A stretch of 64,000 nt of DNA from Hormiphora californensis (lineage: Eukaryota; Ctenophora; Tentaculata; Cydippida; Pleurobrachiidae), in NCBI GenBank assembly GCA_020137815.1, contig CM035359.1, forward strand, positions 5,177,652-5,241,651, given 5' to 3'. Of the stretch, positions 1-11,934 are shown piece by piece (the first letter of the stretch is position 1; each line of letters starts with the position of its first letter). The notes under the pieces are model-generated. The model saw only the letters and a list, made by a program, of their open reading frames with translations, was not told the DNA's origin and did not search any database. The translations under genes were made by a program, and so were the position numbers.

Positions 1-240
1 CCTCTATGTACCACTATATCACTAATCACTGTATCCTTCGATTTCCTAAACAATAAACCGCCGTCCGCCACTGCTCTAAGCTGATCGTCCCTGCTCTACA
101 GACACAGCAAAAAGGCTCGAAAAGATTAGGGTTAGAAGTTACTATTCAGCAGTTATAGCTGCCTTTTATTACTACCTACATCTGACAGAAATATATCCTG
201 TGGATAGAATATATCTCGCATAGGGAAGGTCTCTAAACTT

Positions 241-660
241 AATTTACCCAACTAGAGAGGGAGATGGAAAGAGAGAGTGAATAAAAGACAATCACGAGAG
301 GAAGAAAGATAGGAAGAGATAGGGAGAGAAAGTAAGAGAGGGGGGTTAGAGAAAGAGGGGGAGTGAGAGAGAGGGGGAGAGTGAGAGAGAGAGAGAGATA
401 GGGAGAGGGAGATAGATAGATAGAGAGAGGGAGGGAGCAAATTGAAGGTGTAAGGAAAGTTAGTAGAGTGTGCAGCTACTTCCTTGAGAAGAGAAAGGCA
501 GGGAGATAACTATAATAGAACGACGGAGAGAGAAAGATAAAACGATAGAGAGGGAGAGAAAGATAGAAAGAGGCAGCGGGAGAAAGATAGAAAGAGACAG
601 CTGGAGAGAGATGGAAAGAGACAGGGAGAGAAAGATAGAAAGAGGGAGAAAAAGACAAGA
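241..660. repeat. GA-rich low-complexity tract
   Basis: About 420 bases of imperfect GA, GGGA and GATA runs on the plus strand. The long reading frames across it on the minus strand are Ser/Leu runs without any domain. It lies downstream of the last recognised exon of the Ig/FN3 gene, so it is intronic or 3' to it. No exon was recognised in 1-900. Confidence 0.9.
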
Positions 661-900
661 ATACAAGCTACAGTTCTTTGTTAGCAGGACGGACACTGAC
701 ACAATTTCAAAAACCGAAATCAGCCTTCAAGCAACTTGTTAACGAGAACAAAACCATTCGTACCCGCCATCCAAGCTATCAATCCCGACCAATTGGGACA
801 CCCCCCCCCCCCCTCCGTCCTCCCCTCGTCCTTCCCTGATCACTTTACGAATGTGCCCAACCAAACCACCCCCCACCCGACCAGCAATATATTGTTTTAC

Positions 901-1758
901 CTGAAGGAGCCGTTTCAAGAGTTGCAGCCTGAACCCCAATTGATGAGGGACCTCGCCCTCTCTCATTTCGACAGAACATTCTAAAATCGTACAGTTTCGC
1001 TTCTTCCAGGTCTCCGATAACCGATATTATCGTGGCTGTGTTTCCATCTGAAAAGAATGGTGGGTGATATCTTTTATTTAGGATTTTGAAAAGGATGCTA
1101 GGTGGGTGATATCTTTTATTTAGGGATTTTGACAATTTTAAAGTTTCCTCATTGCTAGATCGTATGGCTAGTTTAAAGTTTCTCTCTATTTCCATGATTC
1201 TCTCTCTTCTCAGCTGTTGCGCCACCTGCATAACTGCAAAACAAGCTTCTTACTACCTTCCTGTTAAATTCCGGTGACATGATATATATGCAGCCAAGGG
1301 GAGGTGGGTGAGTTTAAAACCCAGTCTCTCCTCTCAGACGTGATACATAATTACATGTTTAGGAGAACAATGAACATGTTATGGGAATACAAAGTTGGGG
1401 CCGGATAACCGCCCTACTGACGCCGGCCTTTTCCAGAAAACACGGGGATAAATTATCCCAGCTGTTATCACACACCTTCTTCATTATTCTATCAGCTCAC
1501 TTCATGGGGAGGAGAGATATATTTTTAGAGCCCGGTTATTTTCACCTATATTACCAGCTGGGTGGTAATTTGACGTGGACCACAATATACTGTTTTAATG
1601 GAACTAGAAAAACAGCATTCTATCATTTATAGTATCTATCCTTCCCTCTCTATCTCTCTCTCTCTTAGTATCTCTCTGTATTTCTCTCGTTTGCAATGCG
1701 GAGGTGGTTTGCAAGGTAAAATTAATTAAGATAGACAGGTAATTGCCACCAAAATTCG

Positions 1759-1843
<85 letters not shown>

Positions 1844-2666
1844 AATAGAGAGAAACTTGCTTGGCGCCATCAGCTGCAGTGCGTGTGTTTCCACGTGTGT
1901 GTGCTAAACAGAAATTGCAAACTAAAATTAGGCGCTAACGTTGACACTACAACTCCTACAAAAACTCCTATTCCTACATTTGAGGTTTGCGTCCAACAAT
2001 TTCATAGGCTGCTAATTGGGTGGAATTGCCAACTGGGGTAATTCCAGAAAAACCTAATTTTTGTCCAAGTTCTACAGAAGACCAGTGCACAGTGATTTAA
2101 CTCACCTCCTCTATCCACGGAGACACTCTTGAAAGATTTCTTGTCCCCCTCAGCTCTATATTCCACATTCCACTCCCCAATAGTTTCCCCAGTATCTGGC
2201 ATGCTCCATATCACCCTGACCGAGGTGCCGTTGAAGGGCTCAACTTTCTCTATCACCGGACGGACTGAGGGGGAACCTGAAACAGAGAGCCGGTTAAATA
2301 TTGTTAGGAGTGAGAGAGGGTTAAACATTGTTAGGAGTGAGTGAGGGGGAGTAATAGAAGGGATTGTCGGGGGGGGGGGGCTGAGTAATAGAGGGGATTG
2401 TTGGAGGTGAGTGTCCGACAGACAATATGCCCTCTTTCCTGGGGCAATCCAAACTCTACCTAATGAAACAGATTCCGACCTCTAAATATATTTTACCCTT
2501 TTTCAAGACAAGAAAGAGAAACTCAGGATCTTTAAAGATGCCCAATATACCCCAATTATACCAAAACTGATTTTCTACACTTTACTGCTCGATATTTTCT
2601 TTTCGCATACTTTGTTTGCGAGAGTCCTACCATGGTGCGGTGTTTCAAAGAGACTAAAATATAGGC

Positions 2667-2755
<89 letters not shown>

Positions 2756-2824
2756 TTAGGTTTCAGGCTTTCGGTAACCCCCCCCCCCCCAATAGAACAC
2801 ACACGATGAAGAGGTTTGTAGCAG

Positions 2825-2887
<63 letters not shown>

Positions 2888-4575
2888 CCCCCCCCTATCT
2901 CTCTCTCTCTCTCTCCCCTCTCTTCCTTACCCTCATGCTGCAGGAATATGAGACTGGTATGCTCAGAGGGCGGACTGTTCCCCGCCTTGTTACTTTGTAT
3001 CACCCTGAAACTATAGGACTCCTCAAACTCCAGCCCATCAACTTTAAACTCTGTTGATGCAGCAGGTACGTCCTGTTGGAAAGTATCATAATTAGTTAAT
3101 TATCGTAATTATATAAGTTGATTAATTTTCAAAACGGGAACATATCTGAATATCGATTTCTCGTGACTTGTTACAGAGAGAAATACGGCGATAAAGAAAT
3201 CAGAGAAACCTAATGAGTTCTGTGTACGCAGTTTTTTTTGCAAGAAAATAATATCGGAGAAGGGGAAGAAATATAAAATATGGAATGCAGTGAATGATAA
3301 TTAGGTGTTTAATTTGAATTTATACATAGAAAACAACGATAATAAAAACCAGGAAAATGCTTCCCACGCGAGAAAATAAAAAGTAAATTTACCGTTTTCC
3401 ACCGCATCCACACTGAATCCTCGGTTTTATATTCCAACCCATAGTATAGAACGGGGGCGTATCCCGTGAACCCTCGTTCCCAGGTCAGGGTTACAAAACC
3501 GAGCTCTGACCCACTGGTGCTCTTCCCAAATAGGACAACGTGGAGATTTTGGGGTGGACCCGGCGATTCAGCTGAGAGAGAGAGGTGGTTTTAATATGAT
3601 AATATGTAAAAATGTTAAAACATCTAAATTTCGAAATACAGTCCAAAACACAGTTGTATTACTTTGTTGTAAATTTCAAATTACATATATTAATTTTAGA
3701 TGTACGTATCAGATAGCACATTTAAAAAAGTAATACATACATTACAACTTCCAGTAATTTGTGCACTGTCCCAGGAGGGGGCACTACCCTAGGTACACCT
3801 TATTGCTTACCTTTTATAATAAGAGCGCTGCTCGCCTTCTCTTGTACCATTTTCCCGTTTTTGTCAAAACTCAGAATGGTGCAGGTGTAAGTGCCATTAC
3901 TAGCAACCGTTACACTATCTATAACTAATACACTTTTATCGGACTGATAAGAGAGAAACCTAGGTTAGTTGGACTAGATATATATTACTAGGTGTATATT
4001 GTGTAGCTATGCTAGAGAACCAATGAGATCACTTGACTTATTAGACTATTATTGACTATTATTAGACTATTATTGAAATACCTGTGGTGTGGCCTGTGCA
4101 TCGTTAGAGGGCATGCTCCACGTCGGTTCGAACCCTCTGTTGTTGTTTCCCTCCTGAAGTAACATTGTTTGGGAGGTGTTGGGGGGGGACATGTTAAATT
4201 TGTTAACTTTGTTTGTGTTTTATTTTTACATTACGGGGTGCGGGAAACAGGGTCGAGCAATTGTTTTATATCATGTGGGAGGGAGAGGAATGAAACAAGG
4301 AGTCAGAAGAATGCGTTTGGATTTTAACAAAAAAGAGAGAGGCCTGTAGTAGAGAAAAAAAGATGTGTTACTTACCGTGTCGCATGTCAAGGTGACACTG
4401 TCGCCAATGGATGCCACTACATTTTCAGGAATAACTCTTATGCCAAAAACAACTGAAAGGAATTTAATTGTTCTAGATGTTGTATTAGATAGGCAGACGA
4501 TGATTCCAAATATCAAACAGATTCACGAGATAGTAACTTACCTGATATCAAGGGTAAAAGGAAAATAATGGACAT
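901..4575 (-). CDS. Ig + fibronectin type III surface protein, 5' part (8 exons, 3' end missing)
   Basis: Secreted or membrane adhesion-type protein; the 3' end lies off the window. Exons (minus, in order): 4542-4575, 4376-4452, 4082-4153, 3811-3943, 3393-3571, 2931-3072, 2106-2276, 901-1047. All junctions are GT-AG and phases match, giving 318 residues. Exon 1 encodes a signal peptide (MSIIFLLPLIS). Exons 2-4 make one Ig domain: first Cys in SVTLTC, the core Trp in PTWSMP, second Cys in SNGTYTC. Exons 5-6 make FN3 number 1 (VTLTW, LEYKT, YSFRVIQSNKAG). Exons 7-8 make FN3 number 2 (VRVIWSMP, WNVEYRAEG, YDFRMFCRNERGRG). FN3 borders fall at phase-1 introns, as is usual for these modules. Whether it is a receptor, contactin-like or other Ig-FN3 protein cannot be told, because the membrane and cytoplasmic part is not visible. 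The next exon must begin in phase 1; none was found in 1-900. Confidence 0.8.
1762..1838. repeat. (GA)n microsatellite
   Basis: Pure AG dinucleotide run inside the intron between the last two recognised exons of the Ig/FN3 gene. Confidence 0.95.
2671..2752. repeat. (GA)n microsatellite
   Basis: Pure GA run of about 82 bases. Together with the CT run at 2830-2884 it forms an inverted purine/pyrimidine pair 75 bases apart in an intron of the Ig/FN3 gene. Confidence 0.95.
2830..2884. repeat. (CT)n microsatellite
   Basis: CT run ending in a C tract, 46 bases downstream (minus-strand sense) of the exon ending at 2931. Can pair with the GA run at 2671-2752. Confidence 0.9.
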
Positions 4576-4789
4576 GATAGGTGATCCTAAATTCGGAAAT
4601 GGTTAATAATTAAAAGTCAGTGCCTCAGTATGGTGCTGTTGATTTTTAAGTGTCAGCTTGGTTATGCCCGGGGGATGGCTAAAAAACAACTAACAATGAC
4701 CATCAAGTAGGATTACAATGGAATATGGATACAAATTGAATTTGACTGGGGTCTGTTGGAGTTTAAGTTTAAGTTTACGCACAATTTAA

Positions 4790-5961
4790 GGCAGGTGAGT
4801 AGAACTTCGCTCCTAATAAAAGGCTGCAATAAAAGGCTGCAATAAAAGGCTGCAGAAAAAGGCTGCAATAAAAGGCTTCAGAAAAAGGCTGCAATAAAAG
4901 GCTGCATTAAAAGGCTGCAATAAAAGGCTGCAATAAAAGGCTGCAATGGATCACATATCCAACTGGCAACTGGACTAAAGCACTAAAGCAGGAGATAAGT
5001 AGACCGAATCGTCCTCCCCTAATAGTGTTTTGTTTCACGTATCGGTTTCTACCATAAGCGGTAGAGAGACCGAATCACCCGCCCATAATTATAGTGATTC
5101 GTGCCTGGTATCCAACTAAACCATAGGCGGTAGATAGACGGAGATAGAGAGTTAGAGAGGTGAGAGTGAGAGATCCGAATCATGGACGACTAATCAAGTA
5201 TTGTATCACGTTTCATGATATCCTCTAATTAATTAAATGAAAGGCGGTTACCTATAATTTGACCTAATCGGTGCCAATACGTGATTACTGATTTTCTACC
5301 GTTATTCGCCAATAGTCTTTATGTACACAATTCAGTAGAGCGGAATCACACATAATACTATGATAGGTGAACCAAGTGGTTGGGTGGTTCACCTGTGATT
5401 GTGCTACACGCTCAATCAATAGATCTACCCTACCTCATTAGACCAACACTCTCAGTAGTTACTGACTACCTCTACTGAATCGTGGATCGATACGGAAAGA
5501 CTAATGGAGAATACATAGCGGTCGAGAATCACGTATCGGGACCGATGACTCATCGGATGAGGTCTCATTGTCAATTGGTAACCGCTTTTCATTAGAGGAT
5601 ACCATGGTACGTGATACCATACCGTGATTCTGATTTTTCACACTCTCAGTTCTCACTCCTACTCGCTCTCTATCTCGGCCTCTCTCTATTGCCTATGGTC
5701 TAGTTGGATACGTGACACGAATCACTATAATAATTAGGGGAGGGTGATTCGGTCTCACTACAGCCGATACGTGATACGAAACACTATTAGGGGAGGACGA
5801 TTCGGTCTATCCCCCGCTTTAGTCTGGTTGGATACGTGATCCCTTGCAGCCTTTTTCTGCAGCCTTTTATTGCAGCCTTTTATTGCAGCCTTTTATTGCA
5901 GCCTTTTATTGCAGCCTTTTATTGCAGCCTTTTATTAGGAGCGAAGTTCTACTCACCTGCC
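4790..5961. mobile_element. 1.17-kb foldback element with minisatellite arms
   Basis: Both ends carry the same inverted sequence: GCAGGTGAGTAGAACTTCGC on the left and its complement on the right. Inside each end is a tandem array of the unit AATAAAAGGCTGC (left 4815-4950, right 5846-5940, inverted). The interior continues as an imperfect palindrome (CGAATCGTCCTCCCCTAATA left, its complement near 5785-5810). A 26-base direct repeat (GTTTAAGTTTAAGTTTACGC...) lies just outside both ends, at 4761-4786 and 5965-5990. No coding capacity is seen. This resembles a foldback or MITE-type DNA element that depends on a transposase made elsewhere. Confidence 0.75.
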
Positions 5962-6754
5962 CAATTTAAGTTTAAGTTTACGCACAAATTATCACAAAGT
6001 CACACAAATAAGATATACTTCGTCCCGCTCTTATGGAGGCGAGACACTGTGTTGAGACGCGCACAATGCGACGCGCATGCGACGCGCATTTTGGCATTGC
6101 GACGCGCACCCTGTTTTGAATTTCGAGTAAAACTGCCAAAAAAGTTGAAAAAAATTTGTCTCCAAAAGTTTCAATATCTTTTTTGTTTGACTTACGGCAT
6201 GCTTGCGATCGAAAATAAGTTGGATAACGGTGGAGTAAAATCCCTTTTATGGTCAAATTTTGACTTTTTTGGCAATAACTCTGTCATTTCTTGTCCACAT
6301 CGCACAATCTTAGGGCCTTAGGCTCGTTGGGAAGAGAGTATCGAGGACTTAATCCAATGATTAAACGGTCAATAAAGTCAGGGCTAAATTTCTGAGGCTA
6401 TGTTTAAAAAAGGCGTGTTTTGAAGCTTTCTGTGTAATTTCTTCGCCATTGTAGCGCTGATTTTGATGTCCCGAGCTGTTATAGTCAAGCTTTCAATTTG
6501 AAGGAGCTCAATGCAAAATTTTCAAAAACGTCTCTACCAAACCTATTTCGTAGCAGATAGACAACCATACGCTTTCAAGTTAATTAGATATGTTAAAGTC
6601 GAACGCTGATTTACCAGCGTGCTCAAGGGAATTGAATAAACCAAAACCCAAATACATTTCCGTCTTCTCCAGCTGTACAAGTGTCCTGATTGTTAAAATA
6701 TTTCTGTGAATCATCTGGCACGAGATAAACCTGAGATTTGTTGATAGTAATCAA

Positions 6755-8964
6755 TGTTAGATTTACAAGATTTACAAATAAGTTTCAGTTACAATACACT
6801 ATCATAACAACGCACTCAGCAAAAGCATCCGCGTGGGCATTGATGTGGCATGAAAAAGTGAAGGAGTGAGGTGACCTAACTACCTTCCGTGAGTAGGGCC
6901 ACAAGAGAGTTGTCCCGGGGGCTGGAGTATCCTCTTTACTTACTGGTGGTAGATCAGGGATAGTCGCAAGGAACTCCCCAAGCTTAATCTTCACGATCTC
7001 GACAGATTTGGCAAGTCGAACTTCAGCGGGCATTCTGTTAAATAACTGTGCTGCCCGAATACCAAATGAAGATTCACGTAGAGTCTGGACGGATTTCTGT
7101 GCTGGATTAATCATCCGTGGCATCCTAGCTTTTGGCCCGTGACAAATATGGTCGTAGAAGGATATCCCGGTACTGTTCGGTGCTAGTCCAACGTATACTT
7201 TCCACAAGTGGATTATCATGTATCTCTCGCGTCTCCGTTGAACAGATAAAATTCCCAGCTGTGTCAGCCTTTCCCAGTAGTTAAGGCCTTGACATTCCGC
7301 AATTCTCCTGGTAAAGAATCTCTGTATAGTTTCGATCTTGATAACATCTCCGATCTTGGTTGGAGACCATAAGGGAGAACAGTATTCAAGTTTGGGTCTT
7401 AGCAGTGACTTGAGGAGAGTTACCATAGTCTTCTCGGAGCGGTCTCTGAACACCCCAAGAATCCATCCTGCTAGACGTTTTGCCTCACCGGTGATGGTGT
7501 TAATGTGGGTAGACCATGATCCATCGTTTGTCATGTTGACTCCAAGATCTCTCACACAAGTAGTAGGTTCGATAGCTTCGCCTTATGGGGTGTAATACCT
7601 GTAATACTCCGAGTTGAAGGGCATCTCCCGGAGTTCTCTGGTCTTGTTGAGGGTGTAGTTTAGGACTTCAAACTTCTGCTCATGCAGCAGCATATTGTTT
7701 CTTCCCGACCATTCCGCTATCTGTTCCAGATTTTCTTGTAGGGCATCCCTGTCTTCCAATCCAGTATTTGCTTGGCGGCTTTTGGTGTCGTCCGCGAAGG
7801 TAAGCGTACCTCCCGTCGTCCGGGATACCAAGTCACACACATATATGATGAATAGAAGGGGTCCAAGCACACATCCCTGGATGACACTACTGGTGACACT
7901 ATCGGCCCTGGAGCATGCTCCGTCTATCACCACAGTGGGGATGTGTGGCAAGTGATTTGAAGAATAGTGAGGTTCATGAGTTGATTGAATGTTGTGATTG
8001 GGTCTATGTTCTCACCACTTTTGCACAACTCCCACAGACAGTCCCACTCAATATCAGTTAGTATTTCCCTCATTTTATTCATGTCTGCTTTGTGATAACA
8101 GACACCATAACATACCATCTATCAAATTGTTTGCTATAAATGTGAGTAACGGTGGTCATATTATACCCTAGTGTTCCTACAACGGTCCGGTGATCTGAGA
8201 TAGTATTGGACTTCAGTTTTGACAAAATAATCGGGTCTGTTGGTCAATATTACATCTAGCAAACTCGAAGACCTGGTTGCCTCGTTCACAACTTGCGTTA
8301 GGAAATTTTCCTGGGTGAAGTTATCGGTTGCCTCTGTCGTCACATCCATGTGTTTTCCCTCGGAGCTGTGGTTGTCCCATTCAAAATTCGGAAGATTCAG
8401 GTCACCCATAACAAATAGATCAGGAACGGTGCCAGTCTCAGAATGGTGATCAATGAACAGTTGGAGCTTTGCTAATAGCGGTTGGTATTCCCCCGTTCGG
8501 TAGATTGATGCAATGACCGTGTGGCTTTTTCCAATGTATACAGCCACCATGTTGTTATAGTCATCAGAATAAGAGGTTTTATCTGTGACTATTAGAGAGC
8601 TATGGGTGAACAATGCGCTTCCACCTCCTGTTCTAAACTCCCTGTCGGACCTCCATAGATTGTAGCTCGGTATGGTAACTTGTGCATCTTCAACTCTTCC
8701 GTCCCACCATGTTTCGGTTAGTCCAATGGCTATTACAGGAAGGTGGGAACATTTCACTTGATCAGCAAGATACCGCATTTTCCACTTAGTTTTACTAGTG
8801 GCTGCTGGATTCAGGCTCCTACCGTTAACAAGAAGTAGCGTAGATCCAGTCACTCCTCTTCCGTTTTGTCTGCCTATCTCGCTGCTTGGGTGAGGCCGGT
8901 TCCCAGAGGCAGGTTCCAAGATACATTTGTGTTTGCCTTCAACTGCTTGTTGACAAAGGACCAA
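6755..8964 (-). pseudogene. Broken non-LTR retrotransposon (endonuclease + reverse transcriptase)
   Basis: Reads in minus-strand pieces. 8964-8161 is an APE-type endonuclease (motifs GLTETWW, MGDLNLP, LLDVILTN); the expected SDH motif (TISDHRTVVG) follows in another frame near 8170-8200, so there is a frameshift. Reverse transcriptase resumes at 7951 with SVIQGCVLGPLLFIIY and the FADD catalytic box, but the fingers region before it is missing, so there is an internal deletion. 7555-6785 is the thumb/C-terminal region (LLRPKLEYCSPLWSPT). The 3' end near 6760 carries tandem TTGTAAATC-like units, like the second LINE piece at 10863-11520. It belongs to the CR1/L2/Jockey-like group and is not functional. 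Confidence 0.85.
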
Positions 8965-9005
8965 AAGAACCGTGAATTTGATTTGATAGTGTCAATGACC
9001 TAAGA

Positions 9006-9815
9006 ATGAAGGAAGGAAGGAAGAAGGAAGGAAGGAAGGAAGGAAGGAAGGAAGGAAGGAAGGAAGGAAGGAAGGAAGGAAGGAAGGAAGGAAGGAAGGA
9101 AGGAAGGAAGGAAGGAAGGAAGGAAGGAAGGAAGGAAGGAAGGAAGGAAGGAAGGAAGGAAGGAAGGAAGGAAGGAAGGAAGGAAGGAAGGAAGGAAGGA
9201 AGGAAGGAAGGAAGGAAGGAAGGAAGGAAGGAAGGAAGGAAGGAAGGAAGGAAGGAAGGAAGGAAGGAAGGAAGGAAGGAAGGAAGGAAGGAAGGAAGGA
9301 AGGAAGGAAGGAAGGAAGGAAGGAAGGAAGGAAGGAAGGAAGGGAAGGAAGGAAGGAAGGAAGGAAGGAAGGAAGGAAGGAAGGGAAGGAAGGAAGGAAG
9401 GAAGGAAGGAGGAAGGAAGGAAGGAAGGAAGGAAGGAAGGAAGGAAGGAAGGAAGGAAGGAAGGAAGGAAGGAAGGAAGGAAGGAAGGAAGGAAGGAAGG
9501 AAGGAAGGAAGGAAGGAAGGAAGGAAGGAAGGAAGGAAGGAAGGAAGGAAGGAAGGAAGGAAGGAAGAAAGGAAGGAAGGAAGGAAGGAAGGAAGGAAGG
9601 AAGGAAGGAAGGAAGGAAGGAAGGAAGGAAGGAAGGAAGGAAGGAAGGAAGGAAGGAAGGAAGGAAGGAAGGAAGGAAGGAAGGAAGGAAGGAAGGAAGG
9701 AAGGAAGGAAGGAAGGAAGGAAGGAAGAAGGAAGTAAGGAAGGAAGGAAGGAAGTGAGGAAGGAAGGAAGGAAGGAAGTGAGGAAGGAAGGAAGGAAGGA
9801 AGAAGGAAGGTCCGA
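9006..9815. repeat. (GGAA)n tetranucleotide microsatellite, 0.8 kb
   Basis: About 200 tandem GGAA units with a few one-base interruptions (near 9341, 9383, 9409, 9566, 9726). It abuts the 5' end of the broken LINE. The 243-residue Lys-Glu-Gly-Arg frame across it is an artefact of the repeat. Confidence 0.97.
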
Positions 9816-9914
9816 ATTAAGGCCTGAAGGTACTTACGTCTGCATTACGTCCTGACTAATTCAGTACTTAATTCCTGCATTCTGTCATGCCACACCCATC
9901 CTTACCTTCCTGTA

Positions 9915-9980
9915 CTTCCTTCCTTCCTTCCTTCCTTCCTTCCTTCCTTCCTTCCTTCCTTCCTTCCTTCCTTCCTTCCT
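9915..9980. repeat. (TTCC)n microsatellite, inverted partner of the GGAA array
   Basis: About 16 TTCC units, the reverse complement of the array 100 bases to the left. The pair could fold into a hairpin. Confidence 0.95.
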
Positions 9981-10411
9981 TTGACCAACATCGTCTCTAC
10001 AGCAACGCCCCCTCTTAACCGGAAATCAGTGTCAGAATCAATGTGTTTTAATACATAAGAAATCCAGTGAGGCAGTGCATACATGGGTTTTTTGCCATAC
10101 TAGGTTTTTTTCACGATCAAACGCCCTTCCCAACATGATTTACACTCACCTCTTACACTACGACTTCTTTATTATTTCCTGATTTTTACAAGCCATCTCC
10201 CATTATTGTTATGTTGATCAACTAACCGCTCCTTCTCAATCAATTAAATATCCCTTCCTCCATCAGTTTGATGAGGAAAAGATGAAACTAACACTGGAAG
10301 TTCTGGATTTGACACGTTGGGAGATATCATATGTGGAGGAGATAAATGAGTGAGATGTCCTTACTTACATTGAAAGAGAAATACTGGAATCAATAACACG
10401 GAATAAGTAAA

Positions 10412-10856
10412 GTCGGATTTTAAATAACTGTCGTTTCTAAAAAATAACAAAATTTGTCATATCTCCGGTTAATGATAAGATAGAGACTTGAAATTAGGAG
10501 GTTCGGAAGAACTTAACAAGGGCGCGCACAGACTGTTCATGCGTGATCATGTCCATAAGTGGGCAAGACCCAATTATGCCCAATTAGAACACTTTCCCGA
10601 TCTCAGACAGATTGGAAAAGTTGCTTACGTGATTCAGCGTATCAAAATTAGTCGGGTACAGTGGTTTTCGCTTTTATATGAATAAGTTTCAGTTTTCAGT
10701 CCACTTATGGACATGATCACGCATGAACAGTCTGTGTGCACCCCAAGATCTTCGTAACCTCCAAATTTCACGTCTCTATCTCATCAGGAACCAGACTTAT
10801 GGTTATTTTAAGAAATTTGAAAACTCTAAAAAAACGACAGTTATTTAAAATCCGAC
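10412..10856. mobile_element. 445-bp foldback element
   Basis: Ends are inverted copies: GTCGGATTTTAAATAACTGT at the left and its complement at the right. A second inverted block lies inside (CAGACTGTTCATGCGTGATC near 10530 and its complement near 10712). The block TGATAAGATAGAGACTTGAA near 10470 recurs in two other foldbacks of this window. It sits immediately before the LINE fragment at 10863. No protein is encoded. Confidence 0.75.
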
Positions 10857-10862
10857 ATTAGA

Positions 10863-11520
10863 ACCTTATCTTTTAAGTCGTTGGTCAGGCCTATTCTAGA
10901 GTATTGTTGCCTAGTCTGGAACCCTTCCAAGGCCAGTGATATCAAGGCTATTGAGAATGTACAGAGATGTTTCACCAGACGTCTTGATGGTATGCAGGGT
11001 CACGACTATTGGGGTAGACTGAAATTGCTCAATATTATGTCCCTTCAGCGTCGGAGGCAGCGCTACATGCTGATCCATGTGTGGAAGACGATTCAGGGTT
11101 TTGTACCGAATTCTGCCCACCTAGTAATTCAACAGCACGCTAGATTGGGTACGCGGATAGTCCCTCCACCTTACCCCTATAGAGCAGAAACGAAACGAGC
11201 TAATCAATTTCATTGCTCATTCGGTCCTAGAGCAGCTCATTTATGGAACACTCTACCAGCTGCTGTTAATTCTTGTGTGAGCTTGAATCAGTTCAAATCA
11301 TCATTGGGGAATTACTTGACAGGATTTCACGATCGTCCTCCAGTCAGAGGGTACCCGCCACTTCCAAATGACCTTTCGCCTCAATGTGCTGTGCTGTGCT
11401 GATGTGTGCGAGTGTGAAGGGATATTTTTTAACTTAATATTTATTTAGGTGGACCCATTCAGGGAAGGCCTGTTTCTTTATAAATAAAACTTTAATTGTA
11501 AACTTGTAAACTTGTAAATC
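10863..11520 (+). pseudogene. 5'-truncated LINE, reverse transcriptase C-terminal region
   Basis: An open frame 10881-11402 (173 residues) matches the end of non-LTR reverse transcriptases: ILEYCCLVWNPSKASDI, VQRCFTRRLDGM, SLQRRRQRYMLIHVWK, FGPRAAHLWNTLP. Upstream endonuclease and catalytic domains are absent, the usual result of incomplete reverse transcription. The 3' end has AATAAA and short tandem ACTTGTAA-type units, similar to the minus-strand LINE at 6755-8964, so both probably belong to one family. Confidence 0.85.
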
Positions 11521-11709
11521 TTTTAAAGTGGGAGTAGAGGTAATGGAGGAAAGACAGTGACCGTCTTTGGTCGTGAAACTCGTGCAACAAAAAGACTAAT
11601 GTAAAACTAACAATATTGTTTTATGTACACTGAAACTTAATTGAAACGAAATGAATGTGTTTTATATTCTTCCCACACACTTTTTGTCTGAAAATGAAAT
11701 TAAAGTACT

Positions 11710-11927
11710 CCCCAAACTACTATGTCCCTCACTCGGGTTTTGTGAAATTTCCCACGGTCATAATTCCACTTTCTGATGAGATAGAGACTTGAAATTTGTT
11801 TTGTAGGAAGAACTCGACATGATCTCCTCACAAAACAAATTTCAAGTCTCTATCTCATCAGGGGGTGGAGCTATGGCTGTCTAAAATCCGGTCGCGCGCA
11901 GCCAGCAAGGGACATAGTAGTTTGGGA
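11710..11927. mobile_element. 218-bp palindromic MITE-like element
   Basis: Outer inverted ends CCCAAACTACTATGTCCCT and complement; inner inverted block TGATGAGATAGAGACTTGAA near 11772 and its complement near 11845. The inner block is shared with the elements at 10412-10856 and, in part, 35357-35628. Confidence 0.7.
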
Positions 11928-11934
11928 GGACCTT

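Noticed and set aside
1-80. Possible further exon of the Ig/FN3 gene (after CTGTAG near 101)
   Set aside because: The frame required by the phase-1 donor at 901 hits a stop after six codons.
5836-6321. 161-residue plus-strand frame
   Set aside because: Its first third is the translated minisatellite arm of the foldback, and the rest shows no domain.
9006-9737. 243-residue Lys-Glu-Gly-Arg open frame
   Set aside because: It is the translation of a GGAA microsatellite, where any frame without a stop unit stays open.
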